A stretch of DNA of 64,000 nucleotides from Acidobacteriota bacterium (lineage in GTDB: Bacteria > Acidobacteriota > Terriglobia > Acidiferrales > UBA7541). A program made the position numbers and the translations under genes. The notes under the pieces are model-generated. The model was not told the DNA's origin. It ran no database searches and saw nothing but the letters and a program-made list of their open reading frames with translations. Below, piece by piece: positions 25,903 through 33,602 of the stretch (positions are counted from its first letter, which is position 1; every line of letters starts with the position of its first letter). The stretch covers positions 1-64,000 of the forward strand of contig QHYE01000024.1 of the NCBI GenBank assembly GCA_003224055.1. The letters are read 5' to 3'.

Positions 25903-28419
25903 TTGCCAATTCAAAAAGATTCGCCGGAACGTCCCGCGAAAGATTCTCCAGCCAGCGCTGGAGAATTTCGCGTCATCGGCGTCCCACGCCGCCGGGTGGA
26001 CGCCCGCGCAAAAGTGACCGGTCAAACGCGCTTCGCCGACGACATCTTCCTGCCGCGCATAGCGCATTGCAAACTCCTGCGCTCCCCGCATCCGCACGCC
26101 CGCATTCGAAAGATCGACACCTCCCGCGCCCTCGCTCACCCCGGAGTCTATCTGGTCCTAACCGGGAAAGACCTGCCCATCGAGTACGGGATTCTTCCCG
26201 TCAGCCAGGACGAGCAAGCCCTCTGCCTCGATCATGTGCGCCACGTCGGTGATCCCATCGCTGCCGTCATCGCCCGCGAGGAACTCACCGCGTTTGAAGC
26301 TCTGGACCTCATCGACGTCGACTACGAAATTCTCGCCACCATCTCCGATCCCGAAGAAGCTCTCGCCACTCCCGAACCGCGCATTCACGAGTACGGCGAA
26401 GAAGGCAACATTCATAAGCGCGTCGCCCTGGAATTCGGCGATGTTGAAAAGTCTTTCGCCGAAGCCGACGAAATCTTTGAAGACATTTTTTTCTACCAGG
26501 GCAGCACGCATCTTCCCATCGAGCAGCACGCCGCCGTCGCCATTAAGGATCCCGAAGGGAAGCTTACGATCTGGTCCAGCACCCAAACCCCGCACTACCT
26601 TCATCGCGCTCTCGCCAAAGTTCTGCAGATGCCTCCCGCGCATATTCGCGTCAGCGCCACGCCCAATGGCGGAGGCTTTGGCGGAAAGAGCGATCCCTTC
26701 AATCACGAAATCGTCGTGGCCAAGGCCGCGCTCCTCCTGGATCGCCCCGTCAAGATTTGCCTCACGCGCGAGGAAGTTTTTTATTGTCACCGCGGCCGTC
26801 ATCCCGTCCTGATGAAATTCAAGACCGGCGTCAAGAAGGACGGCGCCATCACCGGAATGCATCTCCAGACGTTGATCGATGGGGGCGGCTACGGCTCCTA
26901 CGGTGTCGCCAGTACTTTTTATACCGGTGCGCTGCAGACCACCACCTACCACATCCCGCGCTATCGTTTCGAGGGCTGCCGCACGTTCACCAACAAACCG
27001 CCATGCGGGCCCAAGCGCGGCCATGGCACTGTGCAGCCGCGCTTCGGCCAGGAAGTCCAGCTCGACAAGATCGCCGAGAAACTCAAAATCGACCCCGCCG
27101 ACCTGCGCCTCCGCATCGTCGAATCTCCCAACACCGTGACAGCAAATTATCTTCGCTTGAGTACGGTTAATCTTTCCGAATGCATTCGCCGCGTCGTAAA
27201 AACCTCCGATTGGAAAGAGAAATTCCGGAAACTGCCCGAAGGCCGCGGTGTCGGACTTGCCTGTTCCGCCTATCTCACGGGCGCAGGACTTGCCATTTAT
27301 TGGAACAAAATGCCGCAATCCGGAGTGCAGCTCAAGCTCGACCGCGGCGGTGGCGTCGCCATTTTCTGCGGCGCCACGGAGATCGGACAGGGCTCCGACG
27401 ATGTCCTGGCGGGAATCGTCGCCGAAGTTCTGGGCATCGACACCTTCGACATCCGTCTCTTTACCGGCGACACGGACTTGGGGCCTGTCGACCTCGGCTC
27501 GTATTCGAGCCGCGTCACCATCATGGCCGGCAATGCCGCCTTGCAAGCGGCCGAGCGCGCCAGGGAACTGCTTGCCGAAGCGGTCGCCATTCGCCTCGAA
27601 GTGCCCAAGGAGCGCCTGCGTTTCGCCGAAAAATCTGTTTTTGATTCCGCCGCCCCGGAAAAAAGAGTGCCCTTCCACGAAGCCGTCTGCCTGGCCGAGG
27701 CGCGTTTCGGCACCATCGGCACCGTCGGCTCTTACACTCCCCCGAAATCTCCAGCGCTGTACAAAGGCGGCGGTGTCGGTCCGTCCCCCACCTATTCTTA
27801 TACCGCCGCAGTCATCGAAGTCGCCGTGAATCCCCTGACCGGATGGATCACCGTACCCAAGATCTGGATCGCCCACGACATCGGCCGCCCTCTCAACCCT
27901 CCCCTCGTCCGAGGTCAAGTCGAGGGCAGCGTCTACATGGGCCTCGGCGAAGCCCTCATGGAAGAACAGGAATTCCGCCGTCTTCCCAAAAAGCTCTCCC
28001 ACGCCCTCGTGCACAAATTTCCCTCCATGCTGGAATACAAGAGTCCCACTTCGCTCGACATGCCCGAAGTGGTCACCGAGTTGGTCGAGGAACCCGATCC
28101 CCGTGGCCCCTTTGGCGCCAAGGAAGTCGGTCAGGGTCCACTTCTGCCCATCATGCCCGCCGTGGCCAACGCGGTTTACGACGCCATCGGCGTTCGAATC
28201 GATGAAGTCCCGATAACTCCTGAGAAAATAGTGAAAGCGCTCGCGGAAAAAAGGGCGGGCCGCGATCCGCGCTATGGGCCGAGCCACTTTCCGCATGTCG
28301 ATTGGCCGGAAGCGCTCCGCGTTCCTCCCCCGTGGGAAGGCGGCGACGGCAACGCTGTCAACGATGTCCCGCGCCATTCGAAACCGCGCCCCGAGAAAGA
28401 AAAGGTACTCAGCTCATGA
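25903..28419 (+). CDS. hcrA: 4-hydroxybenzoyl-CoA reductase alpha subunit, molybdopterin
   Basis: 838 aa, TTG start at 25903 with AGGAGGG upstream. It is a molybdenum hydroxylase large subunit: an N-terminal ald_Xan_dh_C-type domain (RVDARAKVTGQTRFADDI), then Mo-pterin domains with NGGGFGGKSDPFNHEIVVAK, REEVFYCHRGRHPVLMK, NKPPCGPKRGHGT, ATEIGQGSDDVLAG and PFGAKEVGQGPLLP. The wording of the central block strongly recalls HcrA of Thauera and Rhodopseudomonas. The enzyme removes the phenolic OH of 4-hydroxybenzoyl-CoA using two low-potential electrons, giving benzoyl-CoA. The position of the usual catalytic Glu (GEPP in xanthine oxidase) appears to read GQGP (Gln744). The stop overlaps hcrB by 4 bases. 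The tail after residue 800 is Pro-rich. Confidence 0.92.
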   Translation: MPIQKDSPERPAKDSPASAGEFRVIGVPRRRVDARAKVTGQTRFADDIFLPRIAHCKLLRSPHPHARIRKIDTSRALAHPGVYLVLTGKDLPIEYGILPVSQDEQALCLDHVRHVGDPIAAVIAREELTAFEALDLIDVDYEILATISDPEEALATPEPRIHEYGEEGNIHKRVALEFGDVEKSFAEADEIFEDIFFYQGSTHLPIEQHAAVAIKDPEGKLTIWSSTQTPHYLHRALAKVLQMPPAHIRVSATPNGGGFGGKSDPFNHEIVVAKAALLLDRPVKICLTREEVFYCHRGRHPVLMKFKTGVKKDGAITGMHLQTLIDGGGYGSYGVASTFYTGALQTTTYHIPRYRFEGCRTFTNKPPCGPKRGHGTVQPRFGQEVQLDKIAEKLKIDPADLRLRIVESPNTVTANYLRLSTVNLSECIRRVVKTSDWKEKFRKLPEGRGVGLACSAYLTGAGLAIYWNKMPQSGVQLKLDRGGGVAIFCGATEIGQGSDDVLAGIVAEVLGIDTFDIRLFTGDTDLGPVDLGSYSSRVTIMAGNAALQAAERARELLAEAVAIRLEVPKERLRFAEKSVFDSAAPEKRVPFHEAVCLAEARFGTIGTVGSYTPPKSPALYKGGGVGPSPTYSYTAAVIEVAVNPLTGWITVPKIWIAHDIGRPLNPPLVRGQVEGSVYMGLGEALMEEQEFRRLPKKLSHALVHKFPSMLEYKSPTSLDMPEVVTELVEEPDPRGPFGAKEVGQGPLLPIMPAVANAVYDAIGVRIDEVPITPEKIVKALAEKRAGRDPRYGPSHFPHVDWPEALRVPPPWEGGDGNAVNDVPRHSKPRPEKEKVLSS

Positions 28420-29444
28420 TGCGGCTGCCTCTTTTCGAATTTCGCGCGCCGCGCACCCTCGACGAAGCGGCTCGCATTCTAGATGGTCAGGGGCCAAACA
28501 CCATGCCGCTCGCCGGCGGCACCGACCTGCTTCCCAACATGAAACGCAGGCAGCAGGTCCCTCGCACGCTGATGAGCCTTCGCTACGTCGAAGGCTTGAA
28601 CCAGGTTCAGTGGAGCGATTCCGCATCGCGCCTCGGCGCCTGCCTCACGCTCACTGACGTAGCCGAGGATCCCCGTTTTCGAAACGGCATGACCGCTCTA
28701 TCGCAAGCCGCCGCCCTGGTGGCCACGCCGCACATTCGAAACATGGCCACCCTCGGTGGAAACCTCTGTCTGGATACGCGCTGCAATTACTACGATCAGA
28801 ACTACGAATGGCGAAAGGCGATTGACTTTTGCCTGAAGAAAGACGGCACCATCTGCTGGGTCGCGCCGGGAAGCCGGAAATGCGTGGCAGTCTCCTCCAC
28901 GGACACTGCGCCTGCGCTGATTGCCCTTGGCGCCCGCGTCCGCCTGGTCTCGCGCTCCGGCGAGCGCGAAGTCACGCTTTCCGAGCTCTACAACAATGAC
29001 GGCATCAACTATATCCGGCGCCGTCCCGATGAAATCCTCGTTGAAGTCCTGTTGGATTCTCTCCACGGCTGGAAGAGCAGCTACTGGAAGCTGCGGCGCC
29101 GCGGTTCGTTCGACTTCCCTGTATTATCCGTCGCTGCCGCGGCGCGCCTTTCCCGTCAAGCTGTGGTCGAGGATGCGCGAATCGTAGTAGGCTCTGCAGC
29201 GTCCCGTCCGCTGGTTGCAGACGGGGCTTCGAAATTTCTGCTGGGGCGTTCCTTGAATTCGGAAACCATCGCGGAAGCTGCTGGGCTCGCGGCCCGCATC
29301 GCCAAGCCTTTGGACAACACCGATTTCGACATGACCTGGCGCAAGCGAGTCACCGCTGAATTTGTGACCTACGCCCTCCGCGAATTGCGCGGTGACGACA
29401 TGCACGTCGAGCGCGGGAGCCTCACGCGTCACTCATTCGAATGA
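28416..29444 (+). CDS. hcrB: 4-hydroxybenzoyl-CoA reductase beta subunit, FAD and [4Fe-4S]
   Basis: 342 aa from ATG 28416, overlapping the hcrA stop (ATGA); the track start lies inside hcrA. The FAD site is visible as PLAGGTDLLPNMK and TLGGNLCLDTRC. Between them and the C-terminal domain is the insert that marks HCR: C123, C139, C147 and C156 (TRCNYYDQ, DFCLKKDG, TICWVAP, RKCVAVSSTD), shifted by one from the [4Fe-4S] ligands recalled for Thauera HcrB. That cluster lets HCR run in the reductive direction from ferredoxin. Ordinary xanthine-dehydrogenase medium subunits lack it, which makes the HCR call firm. Confidence 0.94.
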   Translation: MMRLPLFEFRAPRTLDEAARILDGQGPNTMPLAGGTDLLPNMKRRQQVPRTLMSLRYVEGLNQVQWSDSASRLGACLTLTDVAEDPRFRNGMTALSQAAALVATPHIRNMATLGGNLCLDTRCNYYDQNYEWRKAIDFCLKKDGTICWVAPGSRKCVAVSSTDTAPALIALGARVRLVSRSGEREVTLSELYNNDGINYIRRRPDEILVEVLLDSLHGWKSSYWKLRRRGSFDFPVLSVAAAARLSRQAVVEDARIVVGSAASRPLVADGASKFLLGRSLNSETIAEAAGLAARIAKPLDNTDFDMTWRKRVTAEFVTYALRELRGDDMHVERGSLTRHSFE

Positions 29445-29463
29445 GAATTCTTATGGTTACTCC

Positions 29464-30405
29464 ATGAAACAAAAACGAATCGCATTCTTGTCGCTGTTCC
29501 TGCTTGCCATCGCAGTTCAGGGCGCATCCGCCCAAGGCGCCCAAAACTCGCTCGTCGAAAAACTGGGATTCCCTCGCGACGCAAAGCTGCTGATTGTCCA
29601 CGCCGACGACGTCGGCGTAACTCATTCCGTAAACGCCGCCACGATCCAGGGCCTGGAATCGGGCCTCGTCAATTCCGCCAGCCTCATGGTCCCCTGCCCG
29701 TGGTTCCCGGAAATTGCCGACTACGCCATATCACATCCCGATGCTGATTTTGGTCTCCATCTCACCCTCACCAGCGAACGCGTCTACTACCGCTGGGGCC
29801 CGGTCGCTTCGAAAGACAAGGTCCCGAGTCTTGTGGATGAAAATGGTTATTTCCATCACGACTGGAAACCAACAACCCGCATCAATCCAAAAGAAGTCGA
29901 CCTCGAACTTCGCGCCCAGATTGACCGCGCCTACGCGATGGGCATCCGTCCCACGCATCTGGACTCGCATCAATACCGCCTCTTCGACAACGGCCAGGAT
30001 CTTTTCGAAGTTGTCATTCGAATCGCTCACGATTACAAGCTTCCGGTTTTCGTTGCCCGCGACTGGTTCGCGGAACGTCCCTATCTGGAAAAAAGTCTGG
30101 GCCCCGCCGATATCGTAATCGACCATACAATTACGATCGCTCCCAGCGCCGCACCTGACAAGTGGGCCGATTTCTACAAGGCCGCCCTCAAAAATCTGCA
30201 ACCCGGCATCACGGAATTTGTGATTCATCTTGGCTTCGCCGACGAAGAAATGAAAGCCGCCACGCGCGAACGCGACACTTGGGGCGCGGCCTGGCGTCAG
30301 CGCGATTTCGATTTCTTTACCAGCCCGGAATTTCGCCAACTGCTCGCCGCCCAAAACATCAAGCTGGTCACTTGGCGCGAGATCGCGAGCGCCGCCAAGA
30401 AGTGA
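29464..30405 (+). CDS. Exported ChbG/YdjC-like carbohydrate deacetylase
   Basis: 313 aa from ATG 29464 with a signal peptide (RIAFLSLFLLAIAVQGASAQ); the track start at 29392 overlaps hcrB. YdjC-fold motifs are present: LLIVHADDVGVTHSVN (metal Asp), DFGLHLTLTSE, RPTHLDSHQ (metal His) and FVIHLGF near the end. The family deacetylates chito-oligosaccharides or related sugars; this member would act in the periplasm. It starts 19 bases after hcrB but has no clear link to aromatic metabolism. Confidence 0.9.
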   Translation: MKQKRIAFLSLFLLAIAVQGASAQGAQNSLVEKLGFPRDAKLLIVHADDVGVTHSVNAATIQGLESGLVNSASLMVPCPWFPEIADYAISHPDADFGLHLTLTSERVYYRWGPVASKDKVPSLVDENGYFHHDWKPTTRINPKEVDLELRAQIDRAYAMGIRPTHLDSHQYRLFDNGQDLFEVVIRIAHDYKLPVFVARDWFAERPYLEKSLGPADIVIDHTITIAPSAAPDKWADFYKAALKNLQPGITEFVIHLGFADEEMKAATRERDTWGAAWRQRDFDFFTSPEFRQLLAAQNIKLVTWREIASAAKK

Positions 30406-30427
30406 ATTCGAACGCGCCTGCGCGCAA

Positions 30428-30471
30428 CTATTTCTTTCGAACGGCACGCGAACGAGAATATTTCTTTCGAA
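30428..30471 (+). repeat. Two copies of a 14-bp direct repeat
   Basis: TATTTCTTTCGAAC occurs at 30428-30441 and 30458-30471, exactly 30 bases apart (about three helix turns), upstream of the small membrane protein gene at 30524. It may be a tandem regulator site or a remnant of local duplication. Confidence 0.5.
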
Positions 30472-30523
30472 CTCCGTTTCGCGGTATTTTTTCAATGGAA
30501 GCTGTTTCATTCTTGGGGTGACC

Positions 30524-30979
30524 ATGCCGGCTGAACCGGAAATGCAATCCAAGCCCTTCTTCAAAAATCCCACGCTGTACACCTCTGTGGCCCTCGTCGT
30601 CGTTGTGTTTGTCGTAGGGGGGATTCTTTTTTCGCGCTGGTGGGAAAATCGTGCCATTGAAAACCGCGCGAAAGTGGAAAGAACGCAAAAGCAACAGGAG
30701 CAGGATCGCATCGCCCTGGAACAACTCGGCGGAAAGGAGCTCGCTATCCAGAATTTCTACGCCACCCCCGGCGTAGTCCGGCGAGGCGAAACCGTGCAGA
30801 TTTGCTACGGCGTGGCCAACGCCAAAACCGTGACACTGGAGCCTCAATCCAATCCCGTTTGGCCCTCCTACTCGCGCTGCGTCGACGTAAAACCCCCAAA
30901 GACCACCACTTACACGCTCACGATCGCGGATGCCTCCGGCAACACCAAAACACAAACGCTGGAAGTCCAAGTCCGCTGA
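30524..30979 (+). CDS. Membrane-anchored protein with Ig-like domain
   Basis: 151 aa from ATG 30524 with TGGGGTGACC upstream. A single transmembrane helix lies at about residues 18-38 (LYTSVALVVVVFVVGGILFS), followed by a charged coiled-coil-like stretch (ENRAKVERTQKQQEQDRIALEQL) and a C-terminal beta-sandwich of about 75 residues (ATPGVVRRGETVQICYGVANAKTVTLEP, TTTYTLTIADASGN) resembling bacterial Ig-like folds. The domain probably lies in the periplasm. The function is not known. Confidence 0.8.
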   Translation: MPAEPEMQSKPFFKNPTLYTSVALVVVVFVVGGILFSRWWENRAIENRAKVERTQKQQEQDRIALEQLGGKELAIQNFYATPGVVRRGETVQICYGVANAKTVTLEPQSNPVWPSYSRCVDVKPPKTTTYTLTIADASGNTKTQTLEVQVR

Positions 30980-31075
30980 GCAAACTTCAAACCTCCATCC
31001 AGGAGGCATTCCACTGTGCGGCCTGCTGCCAAAGCCAGCAAAATTATGCCTTTACAGCAAATCTCGCGTTCCCCC

Positions 31076-31105
31076 TTGTGACTTCAATTCCCCCGCATCT
31101 ATAAT
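31076..31105 (+). promoter_or_regulatory. Candidate greA promoter
   Basis: TTGTGA (31076-31081), an 18-base spacer and a perfect TATAAT (31100-31105) give an expected start near 31112 and a leader of about 75 bases before greA. Confidence 0.55.
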
Positions 31106-31186
31106 GATGGTTAGAGCGGGGTCCGGGGAATCATCCTTACTTCCCGGGCTCCGCAGACTTTTTTAGCGAACTGACGGCTGACGACC

Positions 31187-31666
31187 ATGTCTGATCCACT
31201 GGCAAAGATTAAGAAAAAGATTCAGGACGAAATCGACCAGCTTTCCCACGAGCTCAGCGTCGAGCTGCCCAAGGAAATTGCGGTGGCGCGCGCGCACGGG
31301 GACTTATCCGAAAACGCGGAATACAAGTTCGCCAAAGAGCGCCAGGGCTACGTCAACGCAAAGATCAGCCAACTCAAGAAGCGCATGGGCGACCTGGGCA
31401 TGCTGAACCTCAGCAATATTCCCAAAGACCGTGCAGGCTACGGTTCGCGCCTCACCGTTCTGGACACGCAGCGCGACGTAAAGATCGAATACAAGCTCGT
31501 AAGCACGGAAGAGGCCGACGTCGAGAAGGGGCTCATTTCCACGACGTCGCCGATTGGAAAAGCGCTGCTGAACAAAAAAGTTGGCGATGAAATTGAAGTG
31601 GCGACGCCCGCGGGCAAGAAAGAATTCGAAGTCATGCGCCTCGTGACCATCCACGACGGCGAGTAA
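31187..31666 (+). CDS. greA: Transcription elongation factor GreA
   Basis: 159 aa from ATG 31187. The N-terminal coiled coil ends in the acidic tip ARAHGDLSENAEYKFAKERQ, whose Asp and Glu reach into the RNA polymerase secondary channel to stimulate transcript cleavage. The C-terminal FKBP-like domain ends STTSPIGKALLNKKVGDEIEVATPAGKKEFEVM. Length and motifs are standard. A good promoter lies upstream. The gene is followed by a small membrane protein on the same strand. Confidence 0.97.
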   Translation: MSDPLAKIKKKIQDEIDQLSHELSVELPKEIAVARAHGDLSENAEYKFAKERQGYVNAKISQLKKRMGDLGMLNLSNIPKDRAGYGSRLTVLDTQRDVKIEYKLVSTEEADVEKGLISTTSPIGKALLNKKVGDEIEVATPAGKKEFEVMRLVTIHDGE

Positions 31667-31725
31667 CCATTTTGCGGTTCCAGGCGTCTTAATCAGCAAG
31701 TCGTGTTGGCCGCCTGTGAGGGACT

Positions 31726-32046
31726 ATGTATTGGGGAGCAGGCTCGGCGCTTGGGGTTCTAACTTTCTTCGGCTATCTCCTATTGGCCATGGGCGCGCTG
31801 CTGGTATGGCGCAATCGCGACGATTTCTCCGTGTGGTTTCAAGACGAAATTTCCGTCTTGCGCCGCGGCTTCTCTCGCTATACGCCGGTCGGCCCGTTTT
31901 ATATTCTCCGCGAGGAATCCCGTATCAAAGCTATCCCGACCTCGTTTATCCGCAATCTCACCCGGCTGCCGCGGAGCCGCTTCAATGGCGCGGCGGCGCT
32001 TCTGATGGCCGGCATGATGCTGTTCCTGCTGGACTTTTTCCTCTGA
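31726..32046 (+). CDS. Small two-helix membrane protein, unknown
   Basis: 106 aa from ATG 31726. Hydrophobic helices at about residues 7-27 (SALGVLTFFGYLLLAMGALLV) and 88-106 (NGAAALLMAGMMLFLLDFFL) flank a polar loop. I do not recognise the family. It lies 59 bases after greA and 51 before the isoaspartyl peptidase on the same strand. An overlapping ORF in another frame (31716..32144) has no membrane or domain logic and is rejected. Confidence 0.7.
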   Translation: MYWGAGSALGVLTFFGYLLLAMGALLVWRNRDDFSVWFQDEISVLRRGFSRYTPVGPFYILREESRIKAIPTSFIRNLTRLPRSRFNGAAALLMAGMMLFLLDFFL

Positions 32047-32097
32047 AGATTTTCTCTTGCCTAGACAAACCGGTAGCCCTTTGCGATTCTCATCCCG

Positions 32098-33036
32098 ATG
32101 AAACCAGCCCTGATCGTGCATGGCGGCGCGTGGGACATTCCTGACGAAGCCGTGGACGCTTGCAAGTCCGGCTGCCAGCGCGCACTGGGCGCCGGTTGGA
32201 CTCTGCTCGCCGGGGGCGGCTCGGCGCTGGACGCCGTCGAAGCCGCCATCATGGTTCTCGAGGACGATCCCGTTTTCGATGCGGGCTACGGCTCGCATCT
32301 CAATCTGGATGGCCGCGTCGAGTGCGACGCCATCGTCATGAACGGCGCTACGCTCCGTTCCGGCGCGGCGGCCACGCTGCAGCGCGTCAAGAATCCTATT
32401 CAACTCGCGCGCAAAATTCTCGAGAATTGTCCGCACATGATGCTGGTCGCGGAAGGCGCCGAGCGTTTCGCCAAAGAGCACGGAATCAAGCTTTGCAAGC
32501 CGGAGGAACTGGTCAGCGAAGCGGAGCAAGAAGCCTGGATGAAGTGTAAGGCGGACAAACATGCCGCCGAGCATCATCGCGGGCACGAGCAGGGAACGGT
32601 CGGCGCCGTCGCCATCGATCGCGACGGCAGGCTGTTCGCCGCCACTTCCACGGGCGGAACCTGCTGCAAGCTTCCGGGCCGCGTCGGCGATTCGCCGCTC
32701 ATTGGCTGCGGATGCTATGCCGACTCCGAAGCCGGCGGCGTTTCCTGTACTGGCTACGGCGAAGCCATCATGAAAATCGTGATGGCCAAGACGGCCGTGG
32801 ATCTTCTTCGTTCCCGCGTGACTTGCGTTGACCCCATTGCAGCGGCCGATGCCTGCGACCTCTCCTCCGCCGATCTCGCGGCGCGCGAAGCCGTTCATCT
32901 TCTTGGCAAGCGCACGCACGCTACCGGCGGCCTCATCCTGCTCGATCGCCACGGCAATCCCGGTTTTGCGTTCAACACGCCGCGGATGGCCTACGGCTAC
33001 GTGGCCCTGGACGGCAACTTCGTCATCGCCGTTTAG
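32098..33036 (+). CDS. Isoaspartyl peptidase/plant-type L-asparaginase
   Basis: 312 aa from ATG 32098 (MKPALIVHGGAWDIPDE). It is an Ntn-hydrolase of the asparaginase-2 family: N-terminal HGGAW, GGGSALDAVEAAI, and the self-cleavage site before the nucleophile Thr in EQGTVGAVAIDRDG, then TSTGGTCCKLPGRVGDSPLIGCGCYAD. The proenzyme cleaves itself before the Thr to give alpha and beta subunits that hydrolyse beta-aspartyl dipeptides or asparagine. No signal peptide is seen, so it is cytoplasmic, in protein-repair or peptide catabolism. Confidence 0.95.
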   Translation: MKPALIVHGGAWDIPDEAVDACKSGCQRALGAGWTLLAGGGSALDAVEAAIMVLEDDPVFDAGYGSHLNLDGRVECDAIVMNGATLRSGAAATLQRVKNPIQLARKILENCPHMMLVAEGAERFAKEHGIKLCKPEELVSEAEQEAWMKCKADKHAAEHHRGHEQGTVGAVAIDRDGRLFAATSTGGTCCKLPGRVGDSPLIGCGCYADSEAGGVSCTGYGEAIMKIVMAKTAVDLLRSRVTCVDPIAAADACDLSSADLAAREAVHLLGKRTHATGGLILLDRHGNPGFAFNTPRMAYGYVALDGNFVIAV

Positions 33037-33602
33037 CCCCGTCCGCATCGGAAATCTGGTTTAACAATAACCACCCCCTCCCCCATGTTTTTTGTAAGTC
33101 TATCGTTCTAAAAATGGTTAAAGTCCTTTGTTTTGATAGACTTTTGCAAGTGTGGATTTTAGAAGACTTACGGAGGAGCGGAGAAGCGTGAGGAAGAGGG
33201 GGCGGAACGGCGGCGACAGCGGAAAGAGAGGCGCGCCCTTCGAGGCTCCCTTCGGAGCTCAGGGCAAGTAGGGTAAACAGGCGAGGATCTGTTGCGATAA
33301 ACACCCAGGAGAATAGCATGGAAGTATATCGCGTGTCAATTACTTTTTGGTTAGCATTCGAATGGATTTGTAACCCGTTGAAAGATTTGCAGGTTACGGG
33401 CTGAATGCTGGACCTCCTTCCTCACCCTATCCTTTCACGAGCCCGCCGCCCCTGACGGATTCGGCTTGCACGCCCCTAGCGGCTCCCGCGGCAAGCGACG
33501 ACACTCTGCACCATGTCGCTACTTGTCGCTTGCCCCTCGAACTCGCCACCCCCGATACTCATCATCGTACGGTGATCGTCCAAAGCTTGACGTGGGGTTG
33601 CT
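33037..33602. other. Long intergenic region with nested inverted repeats
   Basis: About 565 bases without a credible gene. Near its left end a C-rich tract is followed by nested dyads (see the repeat at 33094). Further right, GTAACC/GGTTAC arms about 16 bases apart occur near 33372. The last stretch must contain the promoter of the YVTN lipoprotein gene. The short ORFs in both strands show no domain. Confidence 0.5.
33094..33171. repeat. Nested inverted repeats, possible intergenic repeat element
   Basis: AAGTCTATC (33096-33104) pairs with GATAGACTT (33135-33143), and GTAAGTCT (33094-33101) pairs with AGACTTAC (33164-33171). The arms compete, so two alternative folds are possible. The position just after a gene and the preceding C-rich tract suggest a repeat family or an RNA switch-like terminator; neither is shown. 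Confidence 0.5.

Noticed and set aside
26158-28377. 739-aa minus-strand ORF
   Set aside because: It is the antisense shadow of hcrA; GC-rich codon bias keeps the opposite frame open. It shows no domain, and the plus strand has clear molybdopterin motifs.
31780-33048. 422-aa minus-strand ORF
   Set aside because: Antisense to the isoaspartyl peptidase and the small membrane protein; no motif.
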